46,371 bases of DNA from an uncultured Oscillospiraceae bacterium (GTDB taxonomy: Bacteria > Bacillota > Clostridia > Oscillospirales > Oscillospiraceae), in assembly GCA_934623575.1 (NCBI GenBank), contig CAKTVL010000012.1, positions 1 to 46,371 of the forward strand. Reading direction: 5' to 3'. Every line of letters begins with the position of its first letter. Positions within the stretch are counted from its first letter, which is position 1. Below the pieces are notes generated by a model that was not told the origin of the DNA, ran no database searches, and was given only the letters and a program-made list of their open reading frames with translations. This document shows, one piece after another, positions 17,295-25,640 of this stretch. The position numbers and the translations under genes were made by a program.

Positions 17295-18134
17295 TCAGTC
17301 GCAGTCCAGCTGCCCCTCCAGCGCCTGCAGCAGGGCGGGGACGTCCACGTCCTTCCCGGTGAACAGCTTGAAGGCCAGCACCGCCTGGTAGATCAGCAGG
17401 TCGATGCCGGAGATGGTGGGCAGGCCGCGCTTCTCCGCCTCCTTCATCAGCAGGGTCTTGCGGGGCTCATACACCAGATCATAGACGGTGACGCCCGACG
17501 GGGCGTCCCGCAGGAAGCCCAGGTCGGAGAACTCCTTCATACCGGCCATACCCAGAGAGGTGGCGTTGATGAACAGGTCGCTCTCGGCCATGGCGTGGCG
17601 GACGGGGAAAGTGCCGAAGTAGATGAACTGCGCCTTGTCCGGATAGTGGGCGGCCAGATCCTTGGCCGGATAGACGCTGCGGTTGGTGACGAATATCTTC
17701 TTGACGCCGGCCTTGACCAGGGCGTCGCAGATGGCGTCGCCGGCGCCGCCGGTGCCCAGCAGCAGGGCCGTCATGCCCTCAGGCTCCAACCCCCGGGCGC
17801 GAAGGCTGTTGACGAAGCCGGGGCCGTCGGTGTTGTAGCCGATGGCGCGGCCGTCCCGGATGCAGACGGTGTTCACTGCGCCGCAGGCGGCCGCCGCAGG
17901 GCTGAGCTCGTCCAGCAGCGGCAGGATCGTCTCCCGGTGGGGCATGGTGATATTAAAGCCCACGCAGCCGCCGGCCTTGGCCTCGGCCACGAAATCCGCC
18001 AGCTCGCGGGGCTGGACGCGGCGGGGCTCGTAGGTATAGCGGACGCCGGTCTGGGCGATCATGGCGCTGTGGAGCAGCGGAGAAAGGCTGTGGTCCACCG
18101 GGTCGCCGATGAGATAGAGCTTTTTCTTGGTCAT
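17295..18134 (-). CDS. aroE: Shikimate dehydrogenase-family protein
   Basis: A 279-residue NAD(P)-dependent enzyme of the AroE family, which reduces 3-dehydroshikimate in aromatic amino-acid synthesis. Visible marks are DHSLSPLLHSAM for substrate binding, GAVNTV, the YNTDGPGF aspartate, the GTGGAGDAI nucleotide loop, NATSLGMAG and the C-terminal GIDLLIYQAV. The segment that normally carries the catalytic lysine (NVT.P.K) reads NITMPHRE, so Lys is replaced by Arg. The overall sequence resembles the YdiB branch at DELSPAA..CGAVNT. It may be a working dehydrogenase with altered kinetics or a paralogue with another substrate. GGAGG precedes ATG 18134. Confidence 0.87.
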   Translation of the reverse strand: MTKKKLYLIGDPVDHSLSPLLHSAMIAQTGVRYTYEPRRVQPRELADFVAEAKAGGCVGFNITMPHRETILPLLDELSPAAAACGAVNTVCIRDGRAIGYNTDGPGFVNSLRARGLEPEGMTALLLGTGGAGDAICDALVKAGVKKIFVTNRSVYPAKDLAAHYPDKAQFIYFGTFPVRHAMAESDLFINATSLGMAGMKEFSDLGFLRDAPSGVTVYDLVYEPRKTLLMKEAEKRGLPTISGIDLLIYQAVLAFKLFTGKDVDVPALLQALEGQLDCD

Positions 18135-18225
18135 ACAAGTGCCTCCCTGCACGGCCGCGGGCGTGCGCGGCCGGAATGTCGTTGGTATACGGGCCGCGGA
18201 GCGCGGCAGTGGTTTCCAAAGATAT

Positions 18226-18254
18226 ATTGTATCGCAGAGACGGCGGCTTTGCAA
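18226..18254 (-). promoter_or_regulatory. Promoter of aroE
   Basis: Read leftward: TTGCAA (18249-18254), a 17-base spacer and TACAAT (18226-18231), about 90 bases before the aroE ATG. The same hexamer pair and spacing occur at pfkA. Confidence 0.7.
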
Positions 18255-18286
18255 CAGGAAAGCACGAAAGCCGCCCTCATACGCGG

Positions 18287-18316
18287 AAAAGCCCGCCGCA
18301 CCCAGGTGCGGCGGGC
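18287..18316 (-). terminator. Terminator after the XRE-family gene
   Basis: GCCCGCCGCACC (18291-18302) and GGTGCGGCGGGC (18305-18316) form a perfect stem; read leftward it ends in TTTT (18287-18290). Confidence 0.88.
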
Positions 18317-18329
18317 GAAAATGCCGGTG

Positions 18330-18662
18330 TCAGTCGTCCAGATTCTTCAGCTTGGAGCAGCGGTCGTACTCCACCTGCAGGACGGAGGCCACGGTGTGGC
18401 GGCCGTAGTCGTCCAGCTTGGCATACTGGGTCAGCAGCTGCTCGGTGTCGTCGGTCAGGTAGAAGGCGGCGTCATCGGCCATGGCCTTGATGCCCAGGAC
18501 CTTGCAGATCTGCATGACGGTGTCGAAGGAAGAGCCGCCGACGCCGTTGTGGAGCGCACTGTTGATGGTAGACAGGGGCACGCCTACCGCGAAGGCAAAC
18601 TGCCGCACGCTGCGGTACTGCCGCGAGATCTCGTCACGAACGATGGTTGTCAGATTATCCAT
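18330..18662 (-). CDS. XRE-like helix-turn-helix regulator
   Basis: A 110-residue DNA-binding protein. The helix-turn-helix (SVRQFAFAVGVPLSTINSALHNG) lies at residues about 18-42 and has the XRE/Cro pattern, although helix 3 is followed by GVGGSSFDTVMQICKVLGI. The C-terminal helix includes AKLDDYGRHTVASVLQVEYDRC, a tail common in clostridial XRE proteins. It is probably a repressor of its own gene or of stress genes. I start it at 18662, with GGAGGA upstream; the in-frame extension crosses the promoter. It is a single-gene unit between aroE and yihY. Confidence 0.8.
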   Translation of the reverse strand: MDNLTTIVRDEISRQYRSVRQFAFAVGVPLSTINSALHNGVGGSSFDTVMQICKVLGIKAMADDAAFYLTDDTEQLLTQYAKLDDYGRHTVASVLQVEYDRCSKLKNLDD

Positions 18663-18756
18663 GATACGTCCTCCAGAAAGTACTAAAAATTTATGTGGTT
18701 TTAACGAATCCTTAACACCCCTGACGAGTTCCCTACATTTCAGTCGTCTGTCGCGT

Positions 18757-18785
18757 ATTATAACACGCTTTTTGCGTTTCGACAA
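18757..18785 (-). promoter_or_regulatory. Promoter of the XRE-family gene with overlapping dyads
   Basis: Read leftward: TTGTCG (18780-18785), a 17-base spacer and a perfect TATAAT (18757-18762). The spacer holds ACGC-AAAAA-GCGT, and a further ACGC follows the -10, so GCGT also pairs across it. Upstream GACA...TGTC overlaps the -35. These could be sites for the encoded repressor. The leader is about 90 bases. Confidence 0.6.
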
Positions 18786-18856
18786 CTATAAATGTCAGAA
18801 TTTATAAAAATTTCTTTTTTGCGCAATACCGGCCCCTCTGCCGGGCAAATTATACT

Positions 18857-18884
18857 TTGATTTTACCAACATCCATGGTATACT
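18857..18884 (+). promoter_or_regulatory. Promoter of the yihY-trkA pair
   Basis: TTGATT (18857-18862), a 16-base spacer and TATACT (18879-18884) with an extended TGG before it. Confidence 0.65.
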
Positions 18885-18916
18885 AAACACCCGAGGTATG
18901 CGATTTGAGGTGCGCT

Positions 18917-19789
18917 ATGAAGAAAAAAGGAAGCTTTCCCCGTACCGGATTCGGCCGGCTGGCGGCGGACATGGTGCGGCGCTACTACGCGCACGACGTG
19001 GCGCGGGACAGCGCCGCGCTGACCTATTACCTGCTGTTCGCCATCTTCCCGCTGCTGATCTTTATCAGCACGCTGCTGGGCCTGCTGGAGCTGGACGTAG
19101 CCTATATCATCTCCGTGCTGGAGCCGCTGCTGCCGTCGGACGTGGTGGACGTGGTGCGCTCCTACCTGGAGTACGTCTCCGCCAACCAGAGCCGCCAGCT
19201 GCTGTGGTTCAGCCTGGTGTTTTCCATCTGGTTTCCCATGCGGGCCTCCGGCTGCCTGATGCACTCGCTGCGCAAGGCCTTTGGCCGCAGCACGCCGGAG
19301 AGCCTGTGGCGCAGCCAGCTGCGCATTCTGCTGTTCACCGTGTGGCTGATCGTGGTCATCGCCGTGACGCTGGTGCTGGTGGTGGTGGGACGCTCCGTGC
19401 TGGAATTCGCCGGGCGGTTCGTCACCATTACCGAGGGGTTCATCACCGCGTGGAGCTATCTGCGCTTTGTGCTGCTGGCTCTGGTGGTGACCGTGACGCT
19501 GGTGATCCTGTACATGCTGTCCCAGGGGCAGCGGCAGCCCCTGCGTGAGGTGCTGCCCGGCGTGGGCGGCTCGCTGGCGGCCTGGATGGTGCTGAGCATG
19601 GCCTTTTCGTACTATGTGGAGCATGTGGGACAATACTCCGTGCTGTACGGCTCCATCGCCACGGTGATCGTGGTGCTGCTGTGGCTGTATATGTCCGGGC
19701 AGATACTGATATTGGGCGCGGAATTTGCCGCCGCCCTGACGGAGAAAAAGAGGACCGCCGCCGGCACCGGCGGAGAGGAGGACACATGA
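18917..19789 (+). CDS. YihY/BrkB family inner-membrane protein
   Basis: A 290-residue membrane protein with about six hydrophobic segments, of the YihY/BrkB family once called ribonuclease BN. Visible features are HDVARDSAALTYYLLFAIFPLLIF near residue 25, a hallmark of the family, and the C-terminal YSVLYGSIATVIVVLLWLYMSGQILILGAEFAA. Its activity is not established; a transport role has been suggested for the family. I start it at ATG 18917, with GAGG 6 bases upstream. Its TGA overlaps the ATG of trkA by 4 bases (ATGA), so the two are translationally coupled. Confidence 0.88.
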   Translation: MKKKGSFPRTGFGRLAADMVRRYYAHDVARDSAALTYYLLFAIFPLLIFISTLLGLLELDVAYIISVLEPLLPSDVVDVVRSYLEYVSANQSRQLLWFSLVFSIWFPMRASGCLMHSLRKAFGRSTPESLWRSQLRILLFTVWLIVVIAVTLVLVVVGRSVLEFAGRFVTITEGFITAWSYLRFVLLALVVTVTLVILYMLSQGQRQPLREVLPGVGGSLAAWMVLSMAFSYYVEHVGQYSVLYGSIATVIVVLLWLYMSGQILILGAEFAAALTEKKRTAAGTGGEEDT

Positions 19790-21144
19790 AGATCATCATC
19801 GTAGGCTGCGGCAAGGTGGGCTACGCCATCGCCCAGCAGCTGACGCAGGAAAAGCACGACATCACCATGGTGGACGACGAGGCCGCCCACCTGAGCCGGG
19901 CGGACAGCACGCTGGACGTGCTGTGCATCCACGGCAACGGCGCCTCCATCAGCGTACTGATGGAGGCCGGGGCGCGGGACGCCGACCTGGTCATCGCCGT
20001 CACCGGCGTGGATGAGACGAATCTGGTGTGCGCGCTGATCGCCAAGAGCGTGGGCGCCCAGCACACCATCGCCCGGGTGCGGAACCCGGACTATCGCCGT
20101 GACGCGGACATGCTCAAGCGGGAAATCGGGCTGGACATGGTCATCAATCCCGACCTTGCCGCCGCGCAGGAGATCGCCCGCATCCTCAGCTTCCCCGCCG
20201 CCGTGTCTGTGGAGCCCTTTGCCGGCGGGCGCATCGACATGATCGGCTTTCAGATGCACGAGGGCGACACCATCCTGGGGCACAGCCTCAGCGACTTCCA
20301 CCGGGAGCGGGTGGCGGAGGTGCTGATCTGCGCCGCCCAGCGGGGCGACGACATCATCATCCCCAACGGCGCCTTCGTGCCGCAGATGGATGACCGGCTG
20401 TACATGGTGGGCAGCAAGGCGGAGCTGCACAAGATGCTCAAGAGCATGGGCCGCAGCCTGCAGCGGGTCAAGGACGTGTCCATCCTGGGCGGCAGCCGCA
20501 TCAGCATGTACCTGAGCTGGGAGCTGGCCCGTGCCGGCACCCGCGTCCACATCGTGGAGCAGGACCACGACAAGTGCCTGCGGCTGTCCCAGGACCTGCC
20601 GGACGCCATGATCATCGAGGGCGACGGCACCGACCAGGAGATGATCCGCTCTGAGAATCTGTTCGGCACGGACGGCTTCGTGGCCCTAACGGGCCGGGAC
20701 GAGGAGAACCTGCTGATGGCGCTGGCGGCCCGGCGGGCTGGCGTGCGCAAGGTGCTGGCCAAAATGACCCGTCCCAACTACATGGACCTGGTGCAGGAGA
20801 CGGGGCTGGGCAGCATCATCAGTCCCAAGGACATCATCGCCAACCAGATCACCCGCTACGTCCGCGCCCTGGCCAATTCCCAGGGCATGGCGGTGGAGTC
20901 GCTGTACAAGCTGCTGGGCGGCAAGGTGGAGGCGCTGGAATTCACCGCCAACGACGGCGGCGCCAGCCTGCTGCACCGTCCGCTGAAGGACCTGACCCTG
21001 CGCAACGGCGTGCTGCTGGCCGCCATCGTGCGGGAGGGCCGCATCATCATCCCCGGCGGCATGACCACCATCGAGCCCGGCGACCACGTGCTGGTAGTCA
21101 CCAACGTCCCCGGCCTGACGGACCTGAAAAACATTCTGGCGTAA
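19786..21144 (+). CDS. trkA: Trk system potassium uptake protein TrkA
   Basis: A 452-residue cytoplasmic ring protein that gates TrkH channels with NAD(H) or ATP. Two RCK_N-RCK_C units are visible: the first Rossmann loop MKIIIVGCGKVGYAIA, the DVLCIHGNGAS aspartate region and its RCK_C near 140-220, then the second loop VSILGGSRISMYLS near residue 230, IIEGDGTDQE, and a final RCK_C ending PGDHVLVVTN. The length is typical of the double-unit TrkA. The ATG overlaps the yihY stop, so it is co-translated with a membrane protein other than TrkH, while trkH lies on the opposite strand at 15796-17235. Confidence 0.94.
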   Translation: MKIIIVGCGKVGYAIAQQLTQEKHDITMVDDEAAHLSRADSTLDVLCIHGNGASISVLMEAGARDADLVIAVTGVDETNLVCALIAKSVGAQHTIARVRNPDYRRDADMLKREIGLDMVINPDLAAAQEIARILSFPAAVSVEPFAGGRIDMIGFQMHEGDTILGHSLSDFHRERVAEVLICAAQRGDDIIIPNGAFVPQMDDRLYMVGSKAELHKMLKSMGRSLQRVKDVSILGGSRISMYLSWELARAGTRVHIVEQDHDKCLRLSQDLPDAMIIEGDGTDQEMIRSENLFGTDGFVALTGRDEENLLMALAARRAGVRKVLAKMTRPNYMDLVQETGLGSIISPKDIIANQITRYVRALANSQGMAVESLYKLLGGKVEALEFTANDGGASLLHRPLKDLTLRNGVLLAAIVREGRIIIPGGMTTIEPGDHVLVVTNVPGLTDLKNILA

Positions 21145-21176
21145 AAAAAGAAAGCCCTTTCGGGCTTTCTTTTTTT
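21143..21176. terminator. Terminator after trkA, shared with the leftward surface-protein gene
   Basis: AAAGAAAGCCC, loop TTTC, GGGCTTTCTTT with long A and T runs on both sides, between the convergent stops at 21144 and 21180. Confidence 0.92.
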
Positions 21177-21179
21177 GCC

Positions 21180-23378
21180 TTAGAACTCTTTCTTCCTCCG
21201 GGTCACCAGGGCGGTGCCCACATAGCTGCTCAGCGCCAGGCCCAGGTAGGCCAGCGCGCCCGCGTCCGCGGTCTTGGGGGCGGAGACCACGCCGCCCACG
21301 GTGAACTGGGCGGTGGCGTCGCCCTCACCGGACAGCACGGTCAGCGTATGCTTGCCGTTGGCCAGCGTCTGCAGGTACACGGCCTTCAGATAGACCTCGT
21401 TCCCCTCCACGGAGTAGTTGGCCGCGTCGATGGTCACGCCGTCCACCTGCACGCCCCGGAAGGCGCTGAGCGCGGCGTTGGTCCTGAACAGCAGGCCGTA
21501 GATGCCGCCGGAGTAATCGGTGGCGGACTTGCCGTTGGGGTCGTTCTGCACGGCGGACAGGCCGCCCGCGCCGGTGCTGCCGCTGCCGCTGCTGTAGTAG
21601 TAGCGGGGCGCCTCAGGGGTGGGGGTGGGGGTAGGCGTGTCGCCGCCGGTCTCGCCGTCAACCTTCGTAAAGGTCGCAGACTTTGTAGTATAGATTCTTT
21701 CCGAACCGTCTTCCTTACTGACCGTATACAGCGCCACATTGACTGTGCAGGTCTCTGTCAGAGTAAACGGTCCCGTATACACCTTACGCGTCGCACTGTC
21801 ATGTGCCCCAGTACCGTCCGTCGTATAGTACAACTTCAAATCGCTCAAAACCAGTTGTCTTGTCGACGCCAACGTCACTTCCACACTATCTGTGAACTCT
21901 CCACCGTTAGGCGTAATGACGATGTCAATAACGCCCTGTGGTATATACGCTGCCGTCAATGTGACCGTACGACTGGGCATCTCGAACTTAGCTGTGGCCT
22001 CATTTGCTGCTGTACCACCCACAAATTCCAGTCCATCAGCACCTTCCCACCGATAAAACATCTTGCCCTGCGCCGCGGGGTCAGCGGTAATAGTAACAAC
22101 TTCACCCTCCGCATACTCGCCACTGCCCGTGCCGTTGTTCACGGTCAGCGCATACTTGGTCTCGCCACCATCATCAGTTTTCCACGTCGCATAAAGCTGC
22201 AGATAGCCTCTTGCCGTCTGTGCCGGAGTCAAGGATGTAATGGTCTCTCCACTCCACCCCATCTCCAGCGACCAACCGTTGAACACCTTTCCCTCGGGAG
22301 GTGTAATAGTACATTCAGGCAGAGCACTGCAGCCAGTTCCCCACAGAACCATCTCCTTCTCCTGAGTTCCCGATCCTCCGTTGCTGCTAAAATTGATCTC
22401 GCAGTAGGCACGGTGGTCAGAAGGATCATTCTCGTGCTTCCAAAGAATTAACACATACTGATCATTTACACAACTTTCAACTTCGTCCTTTTCCACGGCA
22501 CCCGCAGAGGTCGCACCACTCTTTATCACAAACGCACTTGCCGTTTTACCACCGAGTGACAGTGTCCCCTCAATGGCTTTTACTCCACCATATGCAACCA
22601 TATGGTGTCCCACAGATACTGTTGCACCATATACGCCATACCTCTGCCCATTGCTGAGAACACCACCGCTGTCCGAAACAGACACACGCCCATTGGGTGC
22701 ATACAATCCTGTCTCAACCGCGTCTGCAGTCACACACGCAGCTTCATGAACACTGATTCCATCGTAAGTGGCGTTTACCTTACTATAAATGCCATAGGTT
22801 CCCTTTACGTTCACCCGCGCCGACGCATGAATATCTACTTCCCCTCCAGCTACGATACCGCTGCCGTTGATAGCTATCGCACTCACAACAACGCCGCCCA
22901 TACTAACTGTGCCCGTCGCATTAATAGCATCTGCGCCTGTTGTGTTGATAGTCAAATTGCTCCAATAAGAATTGTATGTAACCTTCAAATTTCCTTCCAC
23001 CTGAATGGCTGCTTTCCCGGTCTCCGTGGTCGTATAATCGATAGTTGCACCCTTAGCATGCACAACGATCGTCAAGTCCCCATTGGACACGATCTGTCCA
23101 GTCAGTTCCAACTCGTTCAGCGTCAGGACGCCGTTCTCAAATTTGGCATCGTAGTCACTGGCACTGCCCTCAGTACCGTCATTTTTGTAGTACTTTGTGT
23201 TGCTTCCATCCAGCACCACACCACCAATGGACACCTGGCCGCTGCCGAGCGCGTCCTCCGCATACGCCGTTGTGACAATTCCCTTCGTCACATCGTCAGA
23301 AGTGACGAGTTCTGCCCCATGGGGCAGAACTGTCAGCGCCAACAGCGCCGCCAGGAAAATACCCGCTATTCTTTTCAT
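21180..23378 (-). CDS. Wall-anchored multi-repeat surface protein
   Basis: A 732-residue secreted protein. The signal peptide (MKRIAGIFLAALLALTVLP..., cleavage likely after AYA near residue 40) precedes a beta-repeat region (about 45-290). An InlB/Listeria-Bacteroides-type repeat (GTGCSALPECTITPPEGKVF.GW, about 320-385), a second bacterial repeat (YALTVNNGTGSGEYAEGEVV, about 400-475) and a chitobiase C-terminal-like domain (LKLYYTTDGTGAHDSATRKV, about 480-575) follow. After a proline/Thr linker and PRYYYSSGSGS comes an X2-like Ig domain (VDGVTIDAANYSVEGNEVYL). The tail is APKTAD, a hydrophobic helix and RRKKEF. Adhesion or glycan binding is likely but the ligand is unknown. The codons in the middle of the gene are AT-richer than at its two ends. 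Confidence 0.82.
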   Translation of the reverse strand: MKRIAGIFLAALLALTVLPHGAELVTSDDVTKGIVTTAYAEDALGSGQVSIGGVVLDGSNTKYYKNDGTEGSASDYDAKFENGVLTLNELELTGQIVSNGDLTIVVHAKGATIDYTTTETGKAAIQVEGNLKVTYNSYWSNLTINTTGADAINATGTVSMGGVVVSAIAINGSGIVAGGEVDIHASARVNVKGTYGIYSKVNATYDGISVHEAACVTADAVETGLYAPNGRVSVSDSGGVLSNGQRYGVYGATVSVGHHMVAYGGVKAIEGTLSLGGKTASAFVIKSGATSAGAVEKDEVESCVNDQYVLILWKHENDPSDHRAYCEINFSSNGGSGTQEKEMVLWGTGCSALPECTITPPEGKVFNGWSLEMGWSGETITSLTPAQTARGYLQLYATWKTDDGGETKYALTVNNGTGSGEYAEGEVVTITADPAAQGKMFYRWEGADGLEFVGGTAANEATAKFEMPSRTVTLTAAYIPQGVIDIVITPNGGEFTDSVEVTLASTRQLVLSDLKLYYTTDGTGAHDSATRKVYTGPFTLTETCTVNVALYTVSKEDGSERIYTTKSATFTKVDGETGGDTPTPTPTPEAPRYYYSSGSGSTGAGGLSAVQNDPNGKSATDYSGGIYGLLFRTNAALSAFRGVQVDGVTIDAANYSVEGNEVYLKAVYLQTLANGKHTLTVLSGEGDATAQFTVGGVVSAPKTADAGALAYLGLALSSYVGTALVTRRKKEF

Positions 23379-23533
23379 GTCGTTCCTCCTCGTCGTTTAT
23401 CAGCCGCGCCCCCTTCGCGGCCCTTTGATGCCCCTATCATACCACCCTCTCCCCGCATTTTGTTCCTCAACTGCCCCAAATGCCACTCCTGCGCCCCGAA
23501 ATGTAATTCTCCCCCCAAAAAGCCGTTTCCCCG

Positions 23534-23735
23534 GCGCGCAGCGCTGTCATTCCGAGGGCGCTCTGCACCCACGGCGATTTGCCCCCTCTGTCATTCCGAG
23601 CCCAGTCCACGCCGCGAAGCAAGTGCCCTTAGGGTACAGACTGGTCGTGGCGATCCGTAGTCCCCTCCAGCGCGCAGCGCTGTCATTCCGAGCCAGTGAC
23701 CGACGTCACTGGTGCGGGAATCCGTTTCCCCCGCC
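23534..23735. repeat. Cluster of dispersed intergenic repeats, copies 2-4
   Basis: A 23-base block containing GCGCAGCGCTGTCATTCCGA is repeated exactly at 23534-23556 and 23670-23692. TGTCATTCCGAG also occurs at 23589-23600, followed by a stretch ending ACTGGTCGTGGCGATCCGT, which matches the copy at 5321-5373 on the other strand. The last copy carries CCAGTGAC...GTCACTGG, a hairpin. The gap 23379-23762 contains no credible gene; it holds this cluster and a weak TATGAT -10 (near 23435) for the leftward surface gene. Confidence 0.8.
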
Positions 23736-23747
23736 GCAGGCGTAAAA

Positions 23748-23776
23748 AACAAGTCCTCCGGTTCAACCGGAGGACT
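23748..23776 (-). terminator. Terminator whose loop is the GNAT stop codon
   Basis: AGTCCTCCGGTT (23752-23763) and AACCGGAGGACT (23765-23776) are perfect 12-base arms; read leftward, a T run follows. The TGA stop of the GNAT gene (23763-23765) is exactly at the tip, so ribosomes finishing the gene would disturb the hairpin. Confidence 0.85.
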
Positions 23777-24251
23777 CGGTCTTTTCATATGCATACCGCG
23801 GCGTGCCGTCGGCCACATGGATGACGCCGGTATAGGCGAAGCCGCAGCGCTCCAGGCAGCGGCGCATGGGCAGGTTGCTCTCGTGGGTGTCCGCCCGCAG
23901 GTGGAGGATGCGCGCCATGGCCCAGGTCACGGCCTCGGCCAGCACGCCGGTGCGGGAGCCGTCGCTGCCCAGCCGGTGCAGCGTGCCGTAGGGGCTGCTG
24001 TCCAGCCACGCGCCGTCGATGACGGTATAGGTGGGGTCTTCGCCGATGATAAAGGCGAACACGCCGTAGATGTGTCCATCATCCTCCATGACGAACAGGT
24101 GCCCGGCGGCCACATCGTCCCGCAGCAGCGCCGGGGACGGATAGCCGTTGACCCACTGGGCGCTGTTGCCGCTGCGGCGCATGAATTGCCGGGCGCTGTC
24201 GTAGATCTCCAGTGCGCGGGGCAGATCGGAAAGAGCGGCAGGTCGTATCAT
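23763..24251 (-). CDS. GNAT-family N-acetyltransferase
   Basis: A 162-residue acetyl-CoA-dependent acyltransferase of the GNAT fold. IRPAALSDLPRALEIYDSARQFM forms the first strand and helices, LFVMEDDGHIYGVFAFI the central strands, and the C-terminal ADTHESNLPMRRCLERCGFAYTGVI is the usual motif B (N....N..LE..GF). The pyrophosphate loop is weak: the usual Q/R-x-x-G-x-G/A reads SRTGVLA. The substrate is unknown. It is the last gene of the leftward mtaB-yfbR-ACT-PFL-GNAT operon, 18 bases after the PFL gene. Confidence 0.85.
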   Translation of the reverse strand: MIRPAALSDLPRALEIYDSARQFMRRSGNSAQWVNGYPSPALLRDDVAAGHLFVMEDDGHIYGVFAFIIGEDPTYTVIDGAWLDSSPYGTLHRLGSDGSRTGVLAEAVTWAMARILHLRADTHESNLPMRRCLERCGFAYTGVIHVADGTPRYAYEKTESSG

Positions 24252-24269
24252 GGTCCGTCTCCGCTCCTA

Positions 24270-25628
24270 TCAGTTCTTTAGGCTCTGCAGCGGCGCGGGG
24301 ATGCGCCCGCCCCGGGCGATAAAGTCGACGGAGGAGGCCTCGTGCACGGGCATCAGCGGCGCGCTGCCCAGCAGGCCGCCCATCTCCACCATATCGCCCA
24401 CATCCGCGCCCTCCACGGGGATGATCCGCACGGCGGTGGTCTTGCTGTTGACCATGCCCACCGCCGCCTCGTCGGCGATAATGGCTGAGATGGTCTCGGC
24501 GGTGGTGGCGCCGGGCACGGCGATCATATCCAGTCCCACGGAGCACACGCAGGTCATGGCCTCCAGCTTGTCGATGGTCAGGGTGCCGTCCAGCGCCGCG
24601 GCGATCATGCCCTCGTCCTCGGACACCGGGATAAACGCGCCGGACAGGCCGCCCACATGGCCGCTGGCCATGACGCCGCCCTTCTTCACGGCGTCGTTCA
24701 GCAGCGCCAGCGCCGCCGTGGTGCCGTGGGTACCGCAGACGGACAGGCCCATCTCCTCCAGGATGCGGGCCACGCTGTCGCCGATGGCCGGCGTGGGAGC
24801 CAGGGACAGGTCCACGATGCCGAAGGGCACGCCCAGACGGCTGCTGGCCTCGGCGGCCACCATCTGGCCCATGCGGGTGATCTGGAAGGCGGTCTTTTTG
24901 ATGGTCTCGGCCACCACGTCAAAGGGCTGGCCCTTGCAGCCCTGCAGGGCGTGGTACACCACGCCGGGGCCGGAGACGCCCACGTTGATGACGGTGTCGG
25001 CCTCGCCCACGCCGTGGAACGCGCCGGCCATGAAGGGGTTATCCTCCACGGCGTTGCAGAACACCACCAGCTTGGCGCAGCCCAGGCCGTCCTTGTCCCG
25101 GGTCAGGTACGCCGTCTCCTTGATGATGCGGCCCATCTGGGCCACGGCATCCATGTTGATACCGGCCTTGGTGCTGCCCACGTTGACGCTGGAGCACACC
25201 AGCTCCGTCTGGGCCAGGGCCTGGGGGATGGACGCCAGCAGCCGCCGGTCGCCGGAGGTGAAGCCCTTCTGCACCAGGGCGGAATAGCCGCCGATGAAGT
25301 TGACGCCGCAGGTCTTGGCAGCGCGATCCAGCGCCAGCGCCAGCGGGACAAAGTCCTCGCTCTTGCAGGCGGCGCCCACCAGCGCCATAGGCGTGACGGA
25401 GATGCGCTTGTTGACGATGGGGATGCCGAACTCGCTCTCGATGTCGCAGCCGGTCTGTACCAGCTTCTCCGCCCGGGAGCAGATCTTGTCATAGACCTTG
25501 TCGCAGCAGCGCTTGATGTCCTCATCGGCGCAGTCCAGCAGGGAGATGCCCATGGTGATGGTGCGGATGTCCAGATGCTGCTTGTCCACCATGGCGATGG
25601 TGTCGAAAATATTTTGCAGACTCAGCAT
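24270..25628 (-). CDS. PFL family protein (DUF711/UPF0210)
   Basis: A 452-residue protein of the UPF0210/DUF711 family, structurally related to pyruvate formate-lyase barrels but without a known reaction. Visible segments typical of the family are [15 protein letters not shown] at the start, [59 protein letters not shown] and [10 protein letters not shown] start at ATG 25628, because AAGGAG lies 8 bases upstream; the GTG at 25637 overlaps that site. It is 12 bases after the ACT-domain gene, a pairing found widely in Firmicutes, which suggests that the ACT protein regulates it. Confidence 0.92.
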   Translation of the reverse strand: MLSLQNIFDTIAMVDKQHLDIRTITMGISLLDCADEDIKRCCDKVYDKICSRAEKLVQTGCDIESEFGIPIVNKRISVTPMALVGAACKSEDFVPLALALDRAAKTCGVNFIGGYSALVQKGFTSGDRRLLASIPQALAQTELVCSSVNVGSTKAGINMDAVAQMGRIIKETAYLTRDKDGLGCAKLVVFCNAVEDNPFMAGAFHGVGEADTVINVGVSGPGVVYHALQGCKGQPFDVVAETIKKTAFQITRMGQMVAAEASSRLGVPFGIVDLSLAPTPAIGDSVARILEEMGLSVCGTHGTTAALALLNDAVKKGGVMASGHVGGLSGAFIPVSEDEGMIAAALDGTLTIDKLEAMTCVCSVGLDMIAVPGATTAETISAIIADEAAVGMVNSKTTAVRIIPVEGADVGDMVEMGGLLGSAPLMPVHEASSVDFIARGGRIPAPLQSLKN

Positions 25629-25640
25629 GGCGCTCACTCC

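Noticed and set aside
23534..23735. CRISPR array
   Set aside because: The repeated blocks are irregular in length and spacing and match a copy elsewhere in the window; they are dispersed repeats.
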